Positions 14,109-27,737 of a stretch of DNA of 64,000 nt are shown in pieces; the first letter of the stretch is position 1, and the number at the start of each line of letters is the position of its first letter. The position numbers and the translations under genes were made by a program. Source of the DNA: Microplitis mediator (Eukaryota > Arthropoda > Insecta > Hymenoptera > Braconidae); the NCBI RefSeq assembly GCF_029852145.1, contig NC_079976.1, positions 1 through 64,000 of the forward strand, given 5' to 3'. The notes beneath the pieces are model-generated. The model had not been told where the DNA came from and searched no databases. It saw only the letters and a program-made list of their open reading frames with translations.

Positions 14109-17100
14109 ACGGAAAAAAAATTTTTAAGAATTTATTTATAAGGTAAGAAACCCAATACCCGATCAGAGAACTAATACCCGATCACTCATGTATTTTTTGT
14201 ATGTCTTTTATTTACTAGATTTTACTAAATATAGATGTACAAGTACATAGAATGCCAGTTCCCTGATCGGATATTAGGTCTTTTACCTTATGTATAAAAA
14301 AAAAAAATGATTTATTTATATCTCAACTCTTGATCTTTTTTTTGAATTTCAAAAATATTATAATTTTATTAATGACAGCTAATAATTGATTTCTTTTCAA
14401 GTGTAATTTTTTGGTATAAATAAAATTACATGAATTTAATTACAATTTATCGACTACAAGCATTACCGATCAAAAATACTTTGTTTTATTTTATTAAAAT
14501 TTTTTTTCCATTAATTATTATTTATTTTATAATTTATAAATCGAATAATTATTAATAATAAAAAAATTAAAAATTATAATAAATAAAGTTTTAGATAATA
14601 AAGAGATTTTTTAGTGGTTGTCCTTGTAAAACTTAACGTCAAGCACTATTATAGCTTGAGCTGAACCATAGTAGTAGTTTTTAAAAGTTTTCTAAAGTCA
14701 ACGGCACGTCGCAACGGCTTAATTTGCTGCGGGTACTCCTGCTGCTACGAATATACGAGATATAGTCCATTTTTATGTGATGATAATAATAATAATAACA
14801 ATAATAATAGGCCAAATCATTTTACCTCCTGTCTATCTAGAGAACGAGTTCGTGATATCATTTTAATCTTACGTAATATTTTTATGTATATTGTTTAATA
14901 AATATAATAGAATAGTCGTAATAAAGTTAAGTGGTAAAGTAGACGAATAAACTGGTAAACTCTATTTTTAATATTGAATTTAGGTGTTTGACCAATCAAA
15001 TCTATTCCACTATCAAGCAATACTTTTCTTTTTTTATTTTGGTCGTTGTTATTAATAAATAAGTAAATAATTTTTAAGCCCTAAAGCAATTTTATCTATT
15101 TAAAACTGGTAACTGCTCTATGCAATGCGTCGTTGTTATTATCAATTATTATTATTATACTTAATTCTTCCGTGAACATGAGATATTATCTTAATTTACA
15201 ATAAACATCCACTTACAATATTAAACAATCAATGTATGAAATAAATAAATAATACTAATTTTATTGTCCACCAAAAAAGGAGTAATTAGTATAGCATTGG
15301 TGGTCTTTGCAGAAATGTATTAATTTTCTTTAAGCTATACTACATAATTAATAGCGTATAGGGTCGAGAGAGTTACCTTTTATTTTTCTCAAATTATTAA
15401 TAAATAAATTTATATGGATTATATACTCTTGTACTGTTTAAAGTATTTCATTTTCACAAGCGTTTTTAACGATTAAACAATAGCACAAAAAATTTTTTTT
15501 TGTGGAAGGGACAGCCGGTTTCGTAGCAAGCCAATGATTTTTATAAACGATCAATTGTTTTCTCTGGTTCAAGGTTCCTTTGATGTCAACGCCATTTAAC
15601 AATTTAAAATTCATTATCTAAATATATATACACCAATTATATAAAAATTTATATATTTATTTATTTATATAATAACGTCATTTTTTAATATAATTTTATT
15701 TTAAATATCCCTATGTGGAAATAGCAAAATTTTTAATTTTTACTAGCATAAATTTACGATTGATAAGTTATTATTTATTCAATATTAATAATTCAATGTT
15801 TTGAATCCAACTTTTTTGTAATTAAATATATTTTATAGTAAAAACATTTTTATGTCGAAAATGAAAATTTCAACAATGTCTCATAGTGTCATAGTACTTA
15901 ACATGTATACTTAAACATACATTACTGTCAACTTTGTCGAGTTAAGTGCTACGATAATGACGCATCGGCTTTGACCGCGTTGTCCTCTACCTAGGACATT
16001 ACGTTTCTCATTTGGTTGGTCATATACTCAGTACTATACAATTTTCATTAAAATATGTTGGTGTATATACACATTACCAACTATGTATTTCAACTTACAT
16101 ACTTATAATATTACGACTGCCTCATATACATATTATTTTTTCTTTATCATTATTATTTTTTTTTAATAGTAGTAACGTTCTGATTTAGTATTACATATAT
16201 GTTTCAATAAGTTAGAAAATTATAATAATATGTACTTAAATTTTTAGTAATATTAACTAAATAATGAGTTAAAGTAATATGTTTTAACTCCCCAGTCAAT
16301 GCAATGAGAGATTTTAAAATAAAAACATTGATATCATTAGTAACGGTCTCAAATGTTATTTTTTGATAAATTACTGTAGAGTCATGTACAAAATTCTGTT
16401 AACAAAAAGTATTCAAGTATTTATTATTAAAAAAATTAAATTATTCACCGCATAGTTTGATATTATAAATATATGAAAATGGTGATGTACCACTAAACCA
16501 TAATTGTACATACATTATCGTAAAATCATAACAAAAATTATCATTATTTATCGCTACAATACATGTATAATGAAAATAACAGATAGTTAACAGAAGACGT
16601 ATGCCAATGTCACTCTGATTATTTTATTTTTATTCTGACAATGTAACTCATCTTCAAAGATAAGAAAATTTTTATAAAATCCTATTTTTAAATAATTTAT
16701 ATTTTTATATTATAAATCATAAATACATATGGATAATTGTTTTAATTCAAATATGAATAGTTAAATTAATAGTAAAATATTATAATGAAGTTGTATGTAC
16801 TGAAAAATATTGATATTGATGTGATGTTAGGTCTACTATATATATATATATATAATTTCTTAAACTCAAGGTTTAACATATGCGTGTCGAGGTACAATGA
16901 CCGATAATTGCCAACGCTGTTTTACTTAGTGTGCAATAGTGGTAATTTATAAGCATTATGTGATTTACTTTTGCGTAATCCTTAAATAGACGATTGTAAT
17001 TATTATTATTATTATTTTTTTTTTTTCGCCTTTAATTTAATTGTTTATAACTTATCGAATCGTCACAAAACATTATATACATATATATATTAAATTTTTG

Positions 17101-17326
17101 TGATGTTTTCGTATAAAATATAAAAAAACAACATATAATTACAGGTTGTAATCATTTTCTTATTTAGCTAGATGCTTGATAATTGTTCGATTATGATAAT
17201 CAAGTGTCCTGACCATAGAGGCACTAATTACAATTTTAAAATATTAATTTAGCATTAATCTATGGAGAAATTTAAAATTTAAATTGTTATATTATTTTTA
17301 TATAATATATTGGTGTAAATAAATAA

Positions 17327-17368
<42 letters not shown>

Positions 17369-20262
17369 TAAGTAGACAAATAGTACATTTTTATTTTGAG
17401 AAATAGATTTGAGTAAACATCTGTCTACATAAAACAGCACTTGTAACCTCATTCTATTGATAATAAACTCGAGCAATCTTTGACATATTTTTGATTGAAT
17501 CAAATAAAATATCCATTAATACATACGTCTATTGAAATAAAAATTGATTGATAAATTACATATATATTCTTAATATTTAGTATCAAAGTGTAATGCGATT
17601 ATTCGAGGATACACATTTACAATTCTTATGATGTGTCAATAGGTCGTTGAATAATTATAGTGGTATTATTATACACTTGACATTGGATATAAAAATATTT
17701 AACTATTAAGAACTCTAAAAATGTTATTTATATCAGTTATTGAATTTTACTTTATAATAATAAAGGAAAAATTAAAAAAAAAATCTTGAAAACAGTTGAC
17801 TCGCCTGGCCAAACTCAAAAACCTTGTTATTTTTGAGACTGCAGACGTTAAAAAAATCATCATTATACGTTCTTGAGCTTGAAAAATAAAAGTGTTTTTG
17901 AGTTCTCCAAGCTCAAAAAAAATTTTGTTTCAATTAAAAAAATTAACGAAACGGTTGACCCTTCTAATTGTATCATGACAAATTTTTTCAAATTTTTAGT
18001 CTATTAAAATCAAAATTATAGTTATAATACTACTGCTATTAAAATTTTTGAGCTCAATAACTTACAGTTTAAATCAAATCAGAAATAAGTATGTATATTA
18101 ATTCGTCCACTATCTAAATTCCATTAGCTAAATACAATAAATACATACTATACTATTTATCTTAAAAACTATAAATCAATAATGGTACAGTGATATTATT
18201 ATATAAATGATATAAAATGAGAAAAAAAAATAAATTAACAAAGTCGATGCCCTCATCTGCATCTTCTTCTCCATCGTCAAGATGATATGTATTTTTAAAT
18301 CTAGAACCGTTTCAACGACATGTGTATATATAAAAATGCTACTCTTTCATTCTCTTTCTTATGGCTGTCGTTGTCGACGTTTGCCGATGTACATGTTTGC
18401 TGTCCCCCTAGTTGCTACATTCGTATTAAATGTTACATTATATTTGTATTAATTCATTTATTTTTTTTATCATTCTTGATTTTTATTAACTAAAATAATT
18501 TTTTTTTCGTACACTAATATCACACTTTCTGTATGTATATATGTATAGATAACTCACACGAGACGCAATGAATTGACTTAATTTTTTGTTGCTATTAATA
18601 AATCCACAGTTTAATAGAATATAACCCTTTTAAATTTTACTGTTCTATAATCATTTTCGTTTATCCACAATAAATATATTAAGACTAAGTCGTTGGTGTA
18701 CTCGACCATAAGTCATAGACATATGTCTTTTCATTATTGGTTTATTTGATTTGGCATTATACGGAGGGCGAACGACAAACATATAGCGCGGCAAGATCAT
18801 AAAAATAAAAAATACTTTTATTATTGTTTTAGTTATTAGTGGTTGAAATATACATTGTATACAGTATATATATATAAATAAAGTGAACTAGCATAAACAG
18901 CAGCAATAGAGCTGTATCATTATAATTTATAAAGCCGACTATCGACGACGTCAAAAATGATTCTATTCAGTTAATGTGTCGGGGGGTTGAAATTGGGATT
19001 TGGGTTTGGGTTCTGGTTGAGGATGTTAATATAACCGAATAGAGCTCTTGTTAAATTTTGATAGCTTACGCAGACTCGTAGTGAGGCAGGACGCGGTTAA
19101 CGCCCATATGCAGTGCAGAGGTGCCCAATTCATTCTGTATTTCTTCTCTAACTTCTTTTATTATGTGTATATATATATTTTTTTTTTATTCGTGCTCAAT
19201 AAAGTAGATAAATTTTACGTTATTATTACTTTTAATTAATGTAATTTTATATAACTCTTAAAGCTCAGCCGTACCTAACGAAATCTCGAATTTAAGAATT
19301 CTAATTACTTTTTGAATATTCATGGGACTCGGATGATGAAAATTTTCGGAGGAACTTCGTCTTCTGCTTATAGTCGGAAGCTAAGAAAATCGCTGTTATG
19401 ATAATTATTTAATAAATAATTTGAATTCATAAATTCGAGATTTGGTTAGGTGCAGCCCAGCCTTATTGTTATTCTGACAAAATAATTTAAAAAATTATTT
19501 TATAAATTTTATTACGGTTTATAAGTATACTTATAATATATGTATGTGACACTGATTTTTCAGCGATGCGCAATTTTAACGTTGATTTAAAATTAAAAAT
19601 AAATATTTTTCCTTTAATAATAAGTAGTTACGATTTTAGATTTATTATTATTGTATAAGCTAAACAAAATAATTAAATTAACGGCAAGTTTATCAATCTT
19701 TTTTTCTTCTGGTGAAAGCATATATTGATTTGATGAGTATATATTAAAACATGCAACAAGCAAGCAACTAACTAACTGCAACTAACTTACTAACTAACTA
19801 ACTAACTAACTAAGTAACCAGCTAACTAACCGGCAAGTCAAGCAAACATGTGTAGCTGCCCTTGACCTTAAACCTTAACCAGCAGAGGCACAAAACCTGC
19901 TTATACATATACGTTTTTTTCTACTCAATAGTATTTATCAAGACCCTTCTATTCTACATAACTCACATACCAGTATGTAGTTTCATTTTAATATCGATCG
20001 TTACCTTCAAGCCCTCCGTCCTGCGTCAACGTTTTCATGTAACCTTCTTTTTACGTATTATTTATTATTATTATTATTATAATTAGAATTTTTTTTTTTT
20101 TTGTTTTCAACGATAAAATCAATTTTCACAATAAATTAAATATTGTTATTATTATTAAATCATAAAATAGCTGGAATAAATTTTTAAAAACAAATACAAT
20201 AATAATAACTTTGTTAGTGTGTGAGTACTTATTGATAAATTATTTTTGTATAGACAAGTTGG

Positions 20263-20298
<36 letters not shown>

Positions 20299-22167
20299 AT
20301 TTATCCGTTAGATAATTTTATTATAGACAAGTCATCTTTGAGTTTATTTATACAAGGTCAAACATAAATGCAAATTATTGTTATTATTATTATTATTATT
20401 ACATATATCAAATACAACTCTTCAATGTAATTAAAAAAAAAGTAATAATAATAAAGCGACAAAGACATTTACTTTATTTACTGCAGTTATTTAAATTGAT
20501 AATGTTGCTAGTATGTTAATAATAAAATAATGATTTTGTTATTATTCTTGATATTATTATTACGAATTTGTATATTTAATAATTTCCATAAAAAAAAAAA
20601 AAAAAAAAAACCGACTATAAATGATAAATAATCTTAAGTACATTAGATATCTAAGATATATTATTAATATAAAAACCAAATCTGGATTTAATTGTCAAAA
20701 AAAAAAACATTCACATTGAGTGCCAGATTTATAATTTTAATTGTGGTTAATCTTTATTATTTGAATATATATATTAAATGTGTACATATATATAAGTATA
20801 AAACGATTTTCATAAAAGTAAAACATTGGAATATTTTACGTCAAGCGTTTCTCTAATATATTATATTTTATATTCAATTGGGTAATAAAAAATCGAAGTA
20901 AACGAACAAATTATAAATAAAAGTTAAAGATAAAATTCGGATTTAGTTGTTAAATTTAAAATATACTTATTGGAAATGAATTAAAAATTGAGGAAATTCT
21001 AAGTACAACAAGTTGAAAACCTATCCAAATTTTGTTCCCAATAAAATACAATAAAAATTTTCATTTTATTTTTATTATTATTATTATTATAATTAGTAAT
21101 ATTATTAGTACTACATTATTGTTGTTATATTATCAGATATATGTTTAAAGTTCAACATGTGTTTAAAATTTTTTTTTTTTTATCTAAATTAAAAAGAAAA
21201 CTAATTATTTATTGTACATTTACTTTATATCTCTATATCAAGGGAAAAACTTTGAATATACGACGTAAAAATGAAAATCAATTACATACATTACCTATAT
21301 AATAAAAGGTTTTTCCTTCTATGGGTAAGAAATAAATTAAAAAAAGATGTTATTTTTATATTAAATTAATATTTATATAAAATATTCTATTTATCATATT
21401 CAGAATTGAAATTTTATGATAAAAGTATGTCACATTTTATTAAATATATAAATGATATAAACAAATTAAAATTTAGTAATATTATTAAGCGTAAAAAATA
21501 TAAGTATAAATAATGATTATCTAAATTTATTATTTTATAATAATGAATAAAATTATATGTTACAGTAGTTCTCGTGCTTCACGTAATCTCGCGGAAAAGC
21601 AACGACGTGACAATCTTAATACAAACATCGCAATGATGGCAGCATTAGTACCCAATATAGCATCAAGTTCGAAACGTCATGACAAAATTTCTATTCTTAG
21701 ACTTGCCGCAGCTTATTTACGATCTAATTTCAGTAAGTATTATAATTTTAAATAATAATTACTATATAAAATAAAAAATAATCATTAAAAAAAAAATTAC
21801 AATATAGCAATTGGCCCTGGTATTCGTGGTTTTATTCCGCCAGAATTCAATGATATTGATCTTGAGGAAAATTTTATTGACGTAAGATAACTTTTTCATA
21901 ACATAATTATAAAAAAATAATTAAAATGTATTATTATTATTATTATTAATTGTTATTTTTGTTAAGGGATTCGATGGAACAGGAAGCTTTTTGCTAGTCG
22001 TTACAATAACGGGAAATATTGTTTATATTAGTCCACGTGTGGAAGGACCTCTTGGTTATTCACCGGTAAGATAATAATTCTTTAATTTATAATATAAATT
22101 ATTATTAAAAAAAAAGTTGAATTTATGTGAACGAAAAAATTTAAAAAATATTAATTCCTACTACTAC

Positions 22168-22201
<34 letters not shown>

Positions 22202-23915
22202 ATTTCATATTAATATTTAAATGAAAAAATGTTGTTAGTCTGCACACGTGTCACTCTAGAGAATTTCCAAACCAAACATGCATATAAACTAACTTAATAA
22301 ATTTAAAATCAACTGAAAATAATAGAAAAAGTTTTTTTTTATACCAAAATATAATCAAATAAAAATAATGTTATTATTATTTAATTATTAAAGTGGCACT
22401 TATATAAAACAATAATTTGTTATGTACCTTTCATGATACGTATAATGCAAAATATATAATCATTGAATCATTGAATTTTATTATTTTCGTTGTGATTCTT
22501 AATAAGTTTTGTGGGTACATTTTATTCATTTTATATCTTGAATAAAAAAAAATTTTTTTGTATAAGAAATATTAAACCATGCCCAGATATAATGATAATC
22601 TGATTATCTACAATCAGGCAGCTATTGTATCTAATATAAAGAAATTGCGAATCTCCTGCGGTGAAAACTACATCATATCATAAAATATATATATATATCA
22701 AAGATCAATATGGAATACTATTATTTTCTTATTTTTATTATGAATTAATTTTAGGTTGAAATGATGGGTAAGTCTATTTATACTTATGTACATCCAGAAG
22801 ATCATGCAGAGCTTTCAAAAGCACTAACGCCTGATGAGTATATACAACCAATAAAAAAAATAACATATTACAATGAGGACTACAGTACTAACGAGGAAGC
22901 AACAACCACTACCACTGTCATGACTATCCCTACAGCAGCAACAACAACAACAACAACAACAACAAATAATAATAATAATAATAGTAATTTTAAGGAACAA
23001 CGACGTAGTTTTTATATTAAAATAGCGCAACGTACAAATTCAAGAGGTGAACATACACAATTTAAATGTTTTCATGTCTCGGGTGTACTAAGGTTAGCTG
23101 ATTTTTTGAGGAAAAAAAATAATCCAGGTAACTTTTATGTTCAAACACCAACAGTCAACAGTCCGTTAACTTTTTTTTTTTTTTTAACTATAAGAAAATT
23201 TATTATTGATTTATAGAACAATCATCGGCAGTGGCAGCAGCAACAAGTAATGACATAATCTTCACTGGTATTGCTAAAGTTATTCATAAACGTATTACAG
23301 AATTGTCATTATACGAAGCTAATAAACAGGAATACATAACTCGTCATCTAGTGGATGGACGTATTGTATTTAGTGATCATAGGATAGCTTTAGTGGCTGG
23401 TTATATGTCTGAAGAAGTGTCTGGTGTTAATGCTTTTCGATTTATGCACAAGGATGATGTTATGTGGGCAATAACTGCATTAAGACAAAGTTTGTTATTT
23501 ATTATAATTTTTATTTATATATTAATGATAATAATAATAATAACAATAATCATAATTATTATTATTATAGTGTATGATCGTCGGGAAGGTTTTGGCACCT
23601 CATGCTATCGTCTATTGTCGAAAAGTGGTAAATTTATCTATCTACGTACTCATGGTTGGCTTGAATTCGACAGTAAAACCGGAACCTTTGAGTCATTCAT
23701 CTGCGTTAATACTCTAGTAGAAAAAGATGAAGGCGAAAATTTAATTAAAGAATTACGTAATCGGTTTTCAGCAACTGTAACGCAAATAACTGCAACGACA
23801 TCCACTGTATCGTCTTTATCTACATCTTGTTCTTCTTTTTCGCTTTCCACGAGTTTAACATCTGGTGTAGCTGCGGCTACGTCAACAACAATAACAACAA
23901 CAACAGCAGCAGCAG

Positions 23916-23956
<41 letters not shown>

Positions 23957-25111
23957 GTTACAGCAACAGCAACATCGATAGCAACAGTAACAGCAACAAT
24001 AACAGCAACAGAACCATCACCATCACCATCAGTATCAACCTCGACATTATCTACATCCACATCCGTTGGTACTATTAAAAAATTAAAAAACCCTTTAGTA
24101 TCATCTCAGCCTGAACAAAATGTCGAGGATCCAACACAGCTTGAAGATGCTATTTATCAATTAATAAGTACATTAAAATCACCATCAACAGCACCCAGTT
24201 TATCACCCTCAACATCTGATATCGAGTGTAATCTTGATATTACTGATACTACAACCTCTTCATCATCATCATCGTCATCATCATCATCATCATCATCATC
24301 GTCAACATCAACTTCAATAACAACAGCAGCATCATCATCGAAAACAATAATAGAAAATTCATTTAAATTATCATCTCCAAAGAAAATTACTACAATAAAT
24401 AATAAATTAAACGATAAATCGAGACAAAAAAATAAACGTATTAAAACAGAATTATCAAATTCATTAAATTCATCACTCAGCCTATTAAATTATAATGTCG
24501 ATGATGATCATCAGCAACCAATCACTTGTTACAATTTAAATAAAAAAAAATTAATTAATAACAAAAAAAAATTAAATGATAATAATATTATTATAACAAA
24601 AAATAATAAATCAGATAAAATGTTAAATTTAAATAGTAAAAATTTGATATTTAGTGATAAAATTGATAAAGATAATGATGATTGTGATTATGATAATTCT
24701 CATCATCATCATCATCATTTAAAGCAATCGAACCATATATTTTTAACGTATAATAATGATGATAATAATACTGTAAATAATAGTGAAAAAAAAAATATGA
24801 CATATGATAGTAAAATAGAATTAAATGGTATTGGTGTTAAACGTCCTGGTGAAATATATAAACGCAAAGATAAAAGGCGACATATTTATAATAAATCGAC
24901 CGCCGAAGAATTAAATGAATTAGTTGTTGTTAAAAATAACGAAATTATTGTTGATAAATATAAAATTCAAGCTAAAATAGATAAGAATGATGTGATGGTA
25001 ATAGAAAATAATGTTGATGAAAAAAGTAATATAATAATAGATAATAATAAAAAAATAAATAGTGAATTATTACAAGATACATTATTCAAATTAGATAATT
25101 GTATTAATTGA
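12066..25111 (+). CDS. Met: Methoprene-tolerant (Met), juvenile hormone receptor, bHLH-PAS factor
   Basis: Intracellular juvenile hormone receptor. The family binds JH in PAS-B, pairs with Taiman/SRC and activates Kr-h1. Common exons: 21566-21732, 21808-21881, 21967-22065, 22755-23127, 23217-23489 and 23571-25111 (TGA). All junctions stay in frame. Exon 21566 carries the bHLH (RNLAEKQRRDNLN, DKISILRLAAAYLR). PAS-A follows (GNIVYISPRVEGPLGYSP, YTYVHPEDHAEL). PAS-B spans exons 23217 and 23571 (IFTGIAKVIHKR, ALRQMYDRREGFGTSCYRLL, FIYLRTHGWLEF). The N-terminus comes from exon 12048 (867 residues in total) or exon 13721 (923 residues), both phase 2. PAS-A is interrupted by Thr/Asn runs. The C-terminus has Ser tracts and a low-complexity Asn/Lys-rich tail. 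The 12066 start is one of two options. The domain order fits Met/gce better than other bHLH-PAS genes. Confidence 0.9.
12420..12620. promoter_or_regulatory. GC-richer patch between alternative Met first exons, possible promoter
   Basis: Against a strongly AT-rich background this stretch holds GCCGCCAGCAGGCGGCGC near 12434, then CAGCCGACAAACG, GCAGCCGGCAG and CTCTCACGTTTTCTCGCGCC. Such patches mark insect promoters or 5' UTRs and fit a start site for transcripts using the 13721 exon. No TATA box or Inr was assigned. Confidence 0.35.
13721..13965 (+). other. Met: Candidate Met alternative N-terminal coding exon B
   Basis: An open frame starts at ATG 13721 (MWRQDRSYQVNVPQDELS) and is Gln-rich. 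The frame remains open to 14062. A donor AG|GTCTGT after 13965 leaves phase 2, compatible with the bHLH exon. A stronger-looking GATAAC|GTGAGC donor about 25 bp downstream leaves phase 0 and would run into a stop at the bHLH exon, so it would need another, unseen exon. There is no convincing acceptor just upstream of the ATG, so this is most simply a first exon with its own 5' UTR in the 12.4-13.7 kb region. Confidence 0.5.
14069..14107. repeat. Poly(T) tract of 39 bases
   Basis: Uninterrupted T run at the start of the Met long intron, just before the small TIR element at 14138. On the minus strand it is a poly(A) run that could be the tail of a retroposed sequence, but no body is recognisable next to it. 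Confidence 0.9.
14138..14291. mobile_element. Short non-autonomous TIR element (MITE-like), ~154 bp
   Basis: The left end ATAAGGTAA...CCCGATCAG and the right end CTGATCGG...TTACCTTAT are inverted complements over about 29 bp with roughly five mismatches. The CCCGATCA word occurs twice in the left half. There is no coding capacity. The size and structure match a MITE; the superfamily is not identifiable because no clear target-site duplication longer than TA is visible. Confidence 0.6.
14292..21565 (+). other. Met long intron, no additional gene recognised
   Basis: About 7.3 kb of AT-rich intron with TTA, AT and A-run microsatellites. Two patches stand out: 17800-18060, with repeated GAGCTC/AAGCTC words resembling the right part of the JIP1-intron dispersed repeat, and 18880-19140, which is less AT-rich (ACGACGTC, TGTCGGGGGGTTG, GGCAGGACGCGG) and might be a regulatory element or untranslated exon. 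An (AACT)n tract lies at about 19766-19842. No open frame with convincing splice sites was found. Confidence 0.5.
19766..19842. repeat. (AACT)n imperfect tetranucleotide repeat
   Basis: Imperfect AACT units with occasional AAGT, AGCT and AACC variants in the Met intron. No coding significance. Confidence 0.9.
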
Positions 25112-26943
25112 AAAACTAAATGATTTAATTAAATTAAATGTATTTATAATAACAGAAAAGAAAAAAAAAAAAAAAGATCGTAGAACGATTAAAGATTATA
25201 GACTTTTGAAAACAGAATGTCTAAAAAAATCAAACTCTTATTTCCACGTGATACAAAGCGATATTATTAATAATTTGAAAGATGATGATAAATCGTAAAG
25301 GATTTAAAGTTGATGCTGATGATAACTCTACCATTTAAACTATGTCTTTAAGTAAAATGCTATTAAAATTATTTAAAAGGTGATGATATATAATAATTTT
25401 TATGTTTTAATTAGTCAATTCATTAAATATATGGTTGATTAAATGAGTAGTATGAGAATGCTCGAGCAAGAAAAAAAATTATATTTATTGAGACATAATA
25501 ATTAAATAAATATTATTTATCGTGATGTTTGGAATTTTTTTCCAAAGGGTCTCAAAGTAAGCTAAATTAAATTTTTTATTTTTTAATTATCGTTATTGCT
25601 ATTATTGATTGATTGATTTTTTTGTTTTTTTCATTTTATCCTATTTTATTTAGTGAGACAAAAAGGAAATGTTGATAATTTAACGACCACATTGTTTCAA
25701 GTCGTTAATAATAATAATATAATGATGATAATAATTATTATTATTATTATTATTATTAATATTAAATTAAAGTGAAAAAAAAAAAAAAAATTGAAAATTC
25801 ATTGATGCATTTTTATATTTATTTATTTTTTTTTTTTTTTTAAAGATGATTGATGAGTTAAAGATAAAAATGAATTGTGCAATTGAGGATGATCTTTGTT
25901 TTGAGAATGAGACTGATAAGTAGACGAATGATCTGAGGTAAATGAAATGAATAATCGAAATTTAAAAGAAATTTTTAATTTTATAATTATTGACGACAAA
26001 GTAATTAATTATTAACTATTGATTAGTAAAATTTATAAGTAATGAATAAAATCGAAAAAAGAATAAGAAATTTTAATAATTAAATCATTCCTCGAAGTGT
26101 GAAAATAAATTTTTTACAAATATTTAAAAATATATGCGTAAGACGAGTAGTCTCATTCCTTAAAAAAAAGAAAAAAAAATAGGAAAAAAAAAACTGTCTT
26201 TTTTTTTTTTTTTTTTTTCAAACACAAGAAATAGATAAAATTTATATAGGTGAAATAAAAAAAAATCACAATTATTATTAAAAACTTTGGATGGTTAAAG
26301 TTACACTACTTATGTCGCAATTTAATTGCCTGTGAGAGGAATAATAATAATAATAAATAATTAATGAAAGGTAATTTAAATATACCAATCATATATTACT
26401 AGGCAATTTATATTATATAAAACTAAGGTATACAAACAAATAAAAATTATCTAAGTAAATAAATTGAATAAATAAACAATTAAAAAAAAAGATTAAAAAA
26501 AAAAATAATATTAATAATAATAATCCGAACTGTTGCCATTGTGAATATTGGCTAATCGTAAGACTGCAATGTTAATTTTACTGTATACATATTATATATA
26601 TAATATTATTACATACGTCATTATTATTATTTTTATCGTCTATTGCTAAAATTATAAGTAATTATCTATGAATATGTTTCATTGTTAGAAAAAAGTTACG
26701 TAAATTTGAATTGAAAGAAATTTTAATAATTAGATAAATAAAATTTTTTTTGTTCACTTAATTTTCGTTATACTTATCTAATAAATTAATTAAAATTTTA
26801 AAAAGAAAAAAAAATTTATACATGACGTTTTTTCATTTTAAATTAGTAATTAAAATTAAATTAAAAACAAAAAAAAAAAACAGAACAAAATAAACTATAG
26901 CCATACACTGAGGACTCTAACTTATATGTGTAAAAAAAAAACA

Positions 26944-26975
<32 letters not shown>

Positions 26976-27104
26976 CCTTTATTGTAATTATCATTTTATC
27001 AATGTATAACCCAATAATTATATTTAGTAGAATGTATAATAGAATGAACTAATAATGCTATGCAATCAGAAAAAAATTTAAAAAATCTCGGTTCAAAACT
27101 AACG

Positions 27105-27146
<42 letters not shown>

Positions 27147-27737
27147 TTTATAAAAAACATGATACTTTTACGATTATGTTGGTTGAATATTTAGCGTTAC
27201 AAAAAGAGAAATAAATTATTTGTGCAATTCATATATGATTTCTTATAAATTTAGATCAGAAACCTCAATGATTTGGTGTAAAATACCATATTTACCTAGA
27301 TTAATATTTTTATGAGACTGATGTTTTCCCACTTTTTTTTTTTTACGATAAACTGCTCAAAAAAAAGTTGCTTGGAGTACTCTTGACGTAAGATAGTTAT
27401 TAAAATTAATATATATTATATACATATAATATATATAAGGTGTGCGAATAATTAGTACCCAAAAATTGATTGAAAAATCCAAATTAGATTGATATTACGT
27501 TCAGAAAAGTCCAGCGCATTTTTCTTTAACCAAACTTGAATTTAAAAAAATCAAAAACATACACATGAAAATATGTGATGATTATACATTAAATTGGGTT
27601 TATCAATAAGGTAAAATTGAATATTTAATATTCGAATCAAGTAAGATAATTTGAATGTAATAAGTAAAAACTCACAAATGACATTAATTATTCAATTTTC
27701 AAACTATTCGGACACCTTTAATATATATATATATATA
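25112..27737 (+). other. Met 3' UTR and AT-rich intergenic DNA
   Basis: After the Met stop the sequence is more than 80% A+T, with long A and T runs (for example near 25156, 26200, 26940 and 27107-27145) and TTA microsatellites. No acceptor-bounded open frame is present. Part is presumably the Met 3' UTR, but A-runs and AATAAA-like words are so common that a cleavage site cannot be chosen. Confidence 0.5.

Noticed and set aside
18240..18290. Short Ser-rich plus-strand frame MPSSASSSPSSR as a Met microexon
   Set aside because: No acceptor before it; the downstream GATGATATG does not provide a donor.
23650..24060. Minus-strand Asp/Val-rich frame opposite the Met last exon
   Set aside because: Shadow of Ser and Thr repeats in the Met coding frame.
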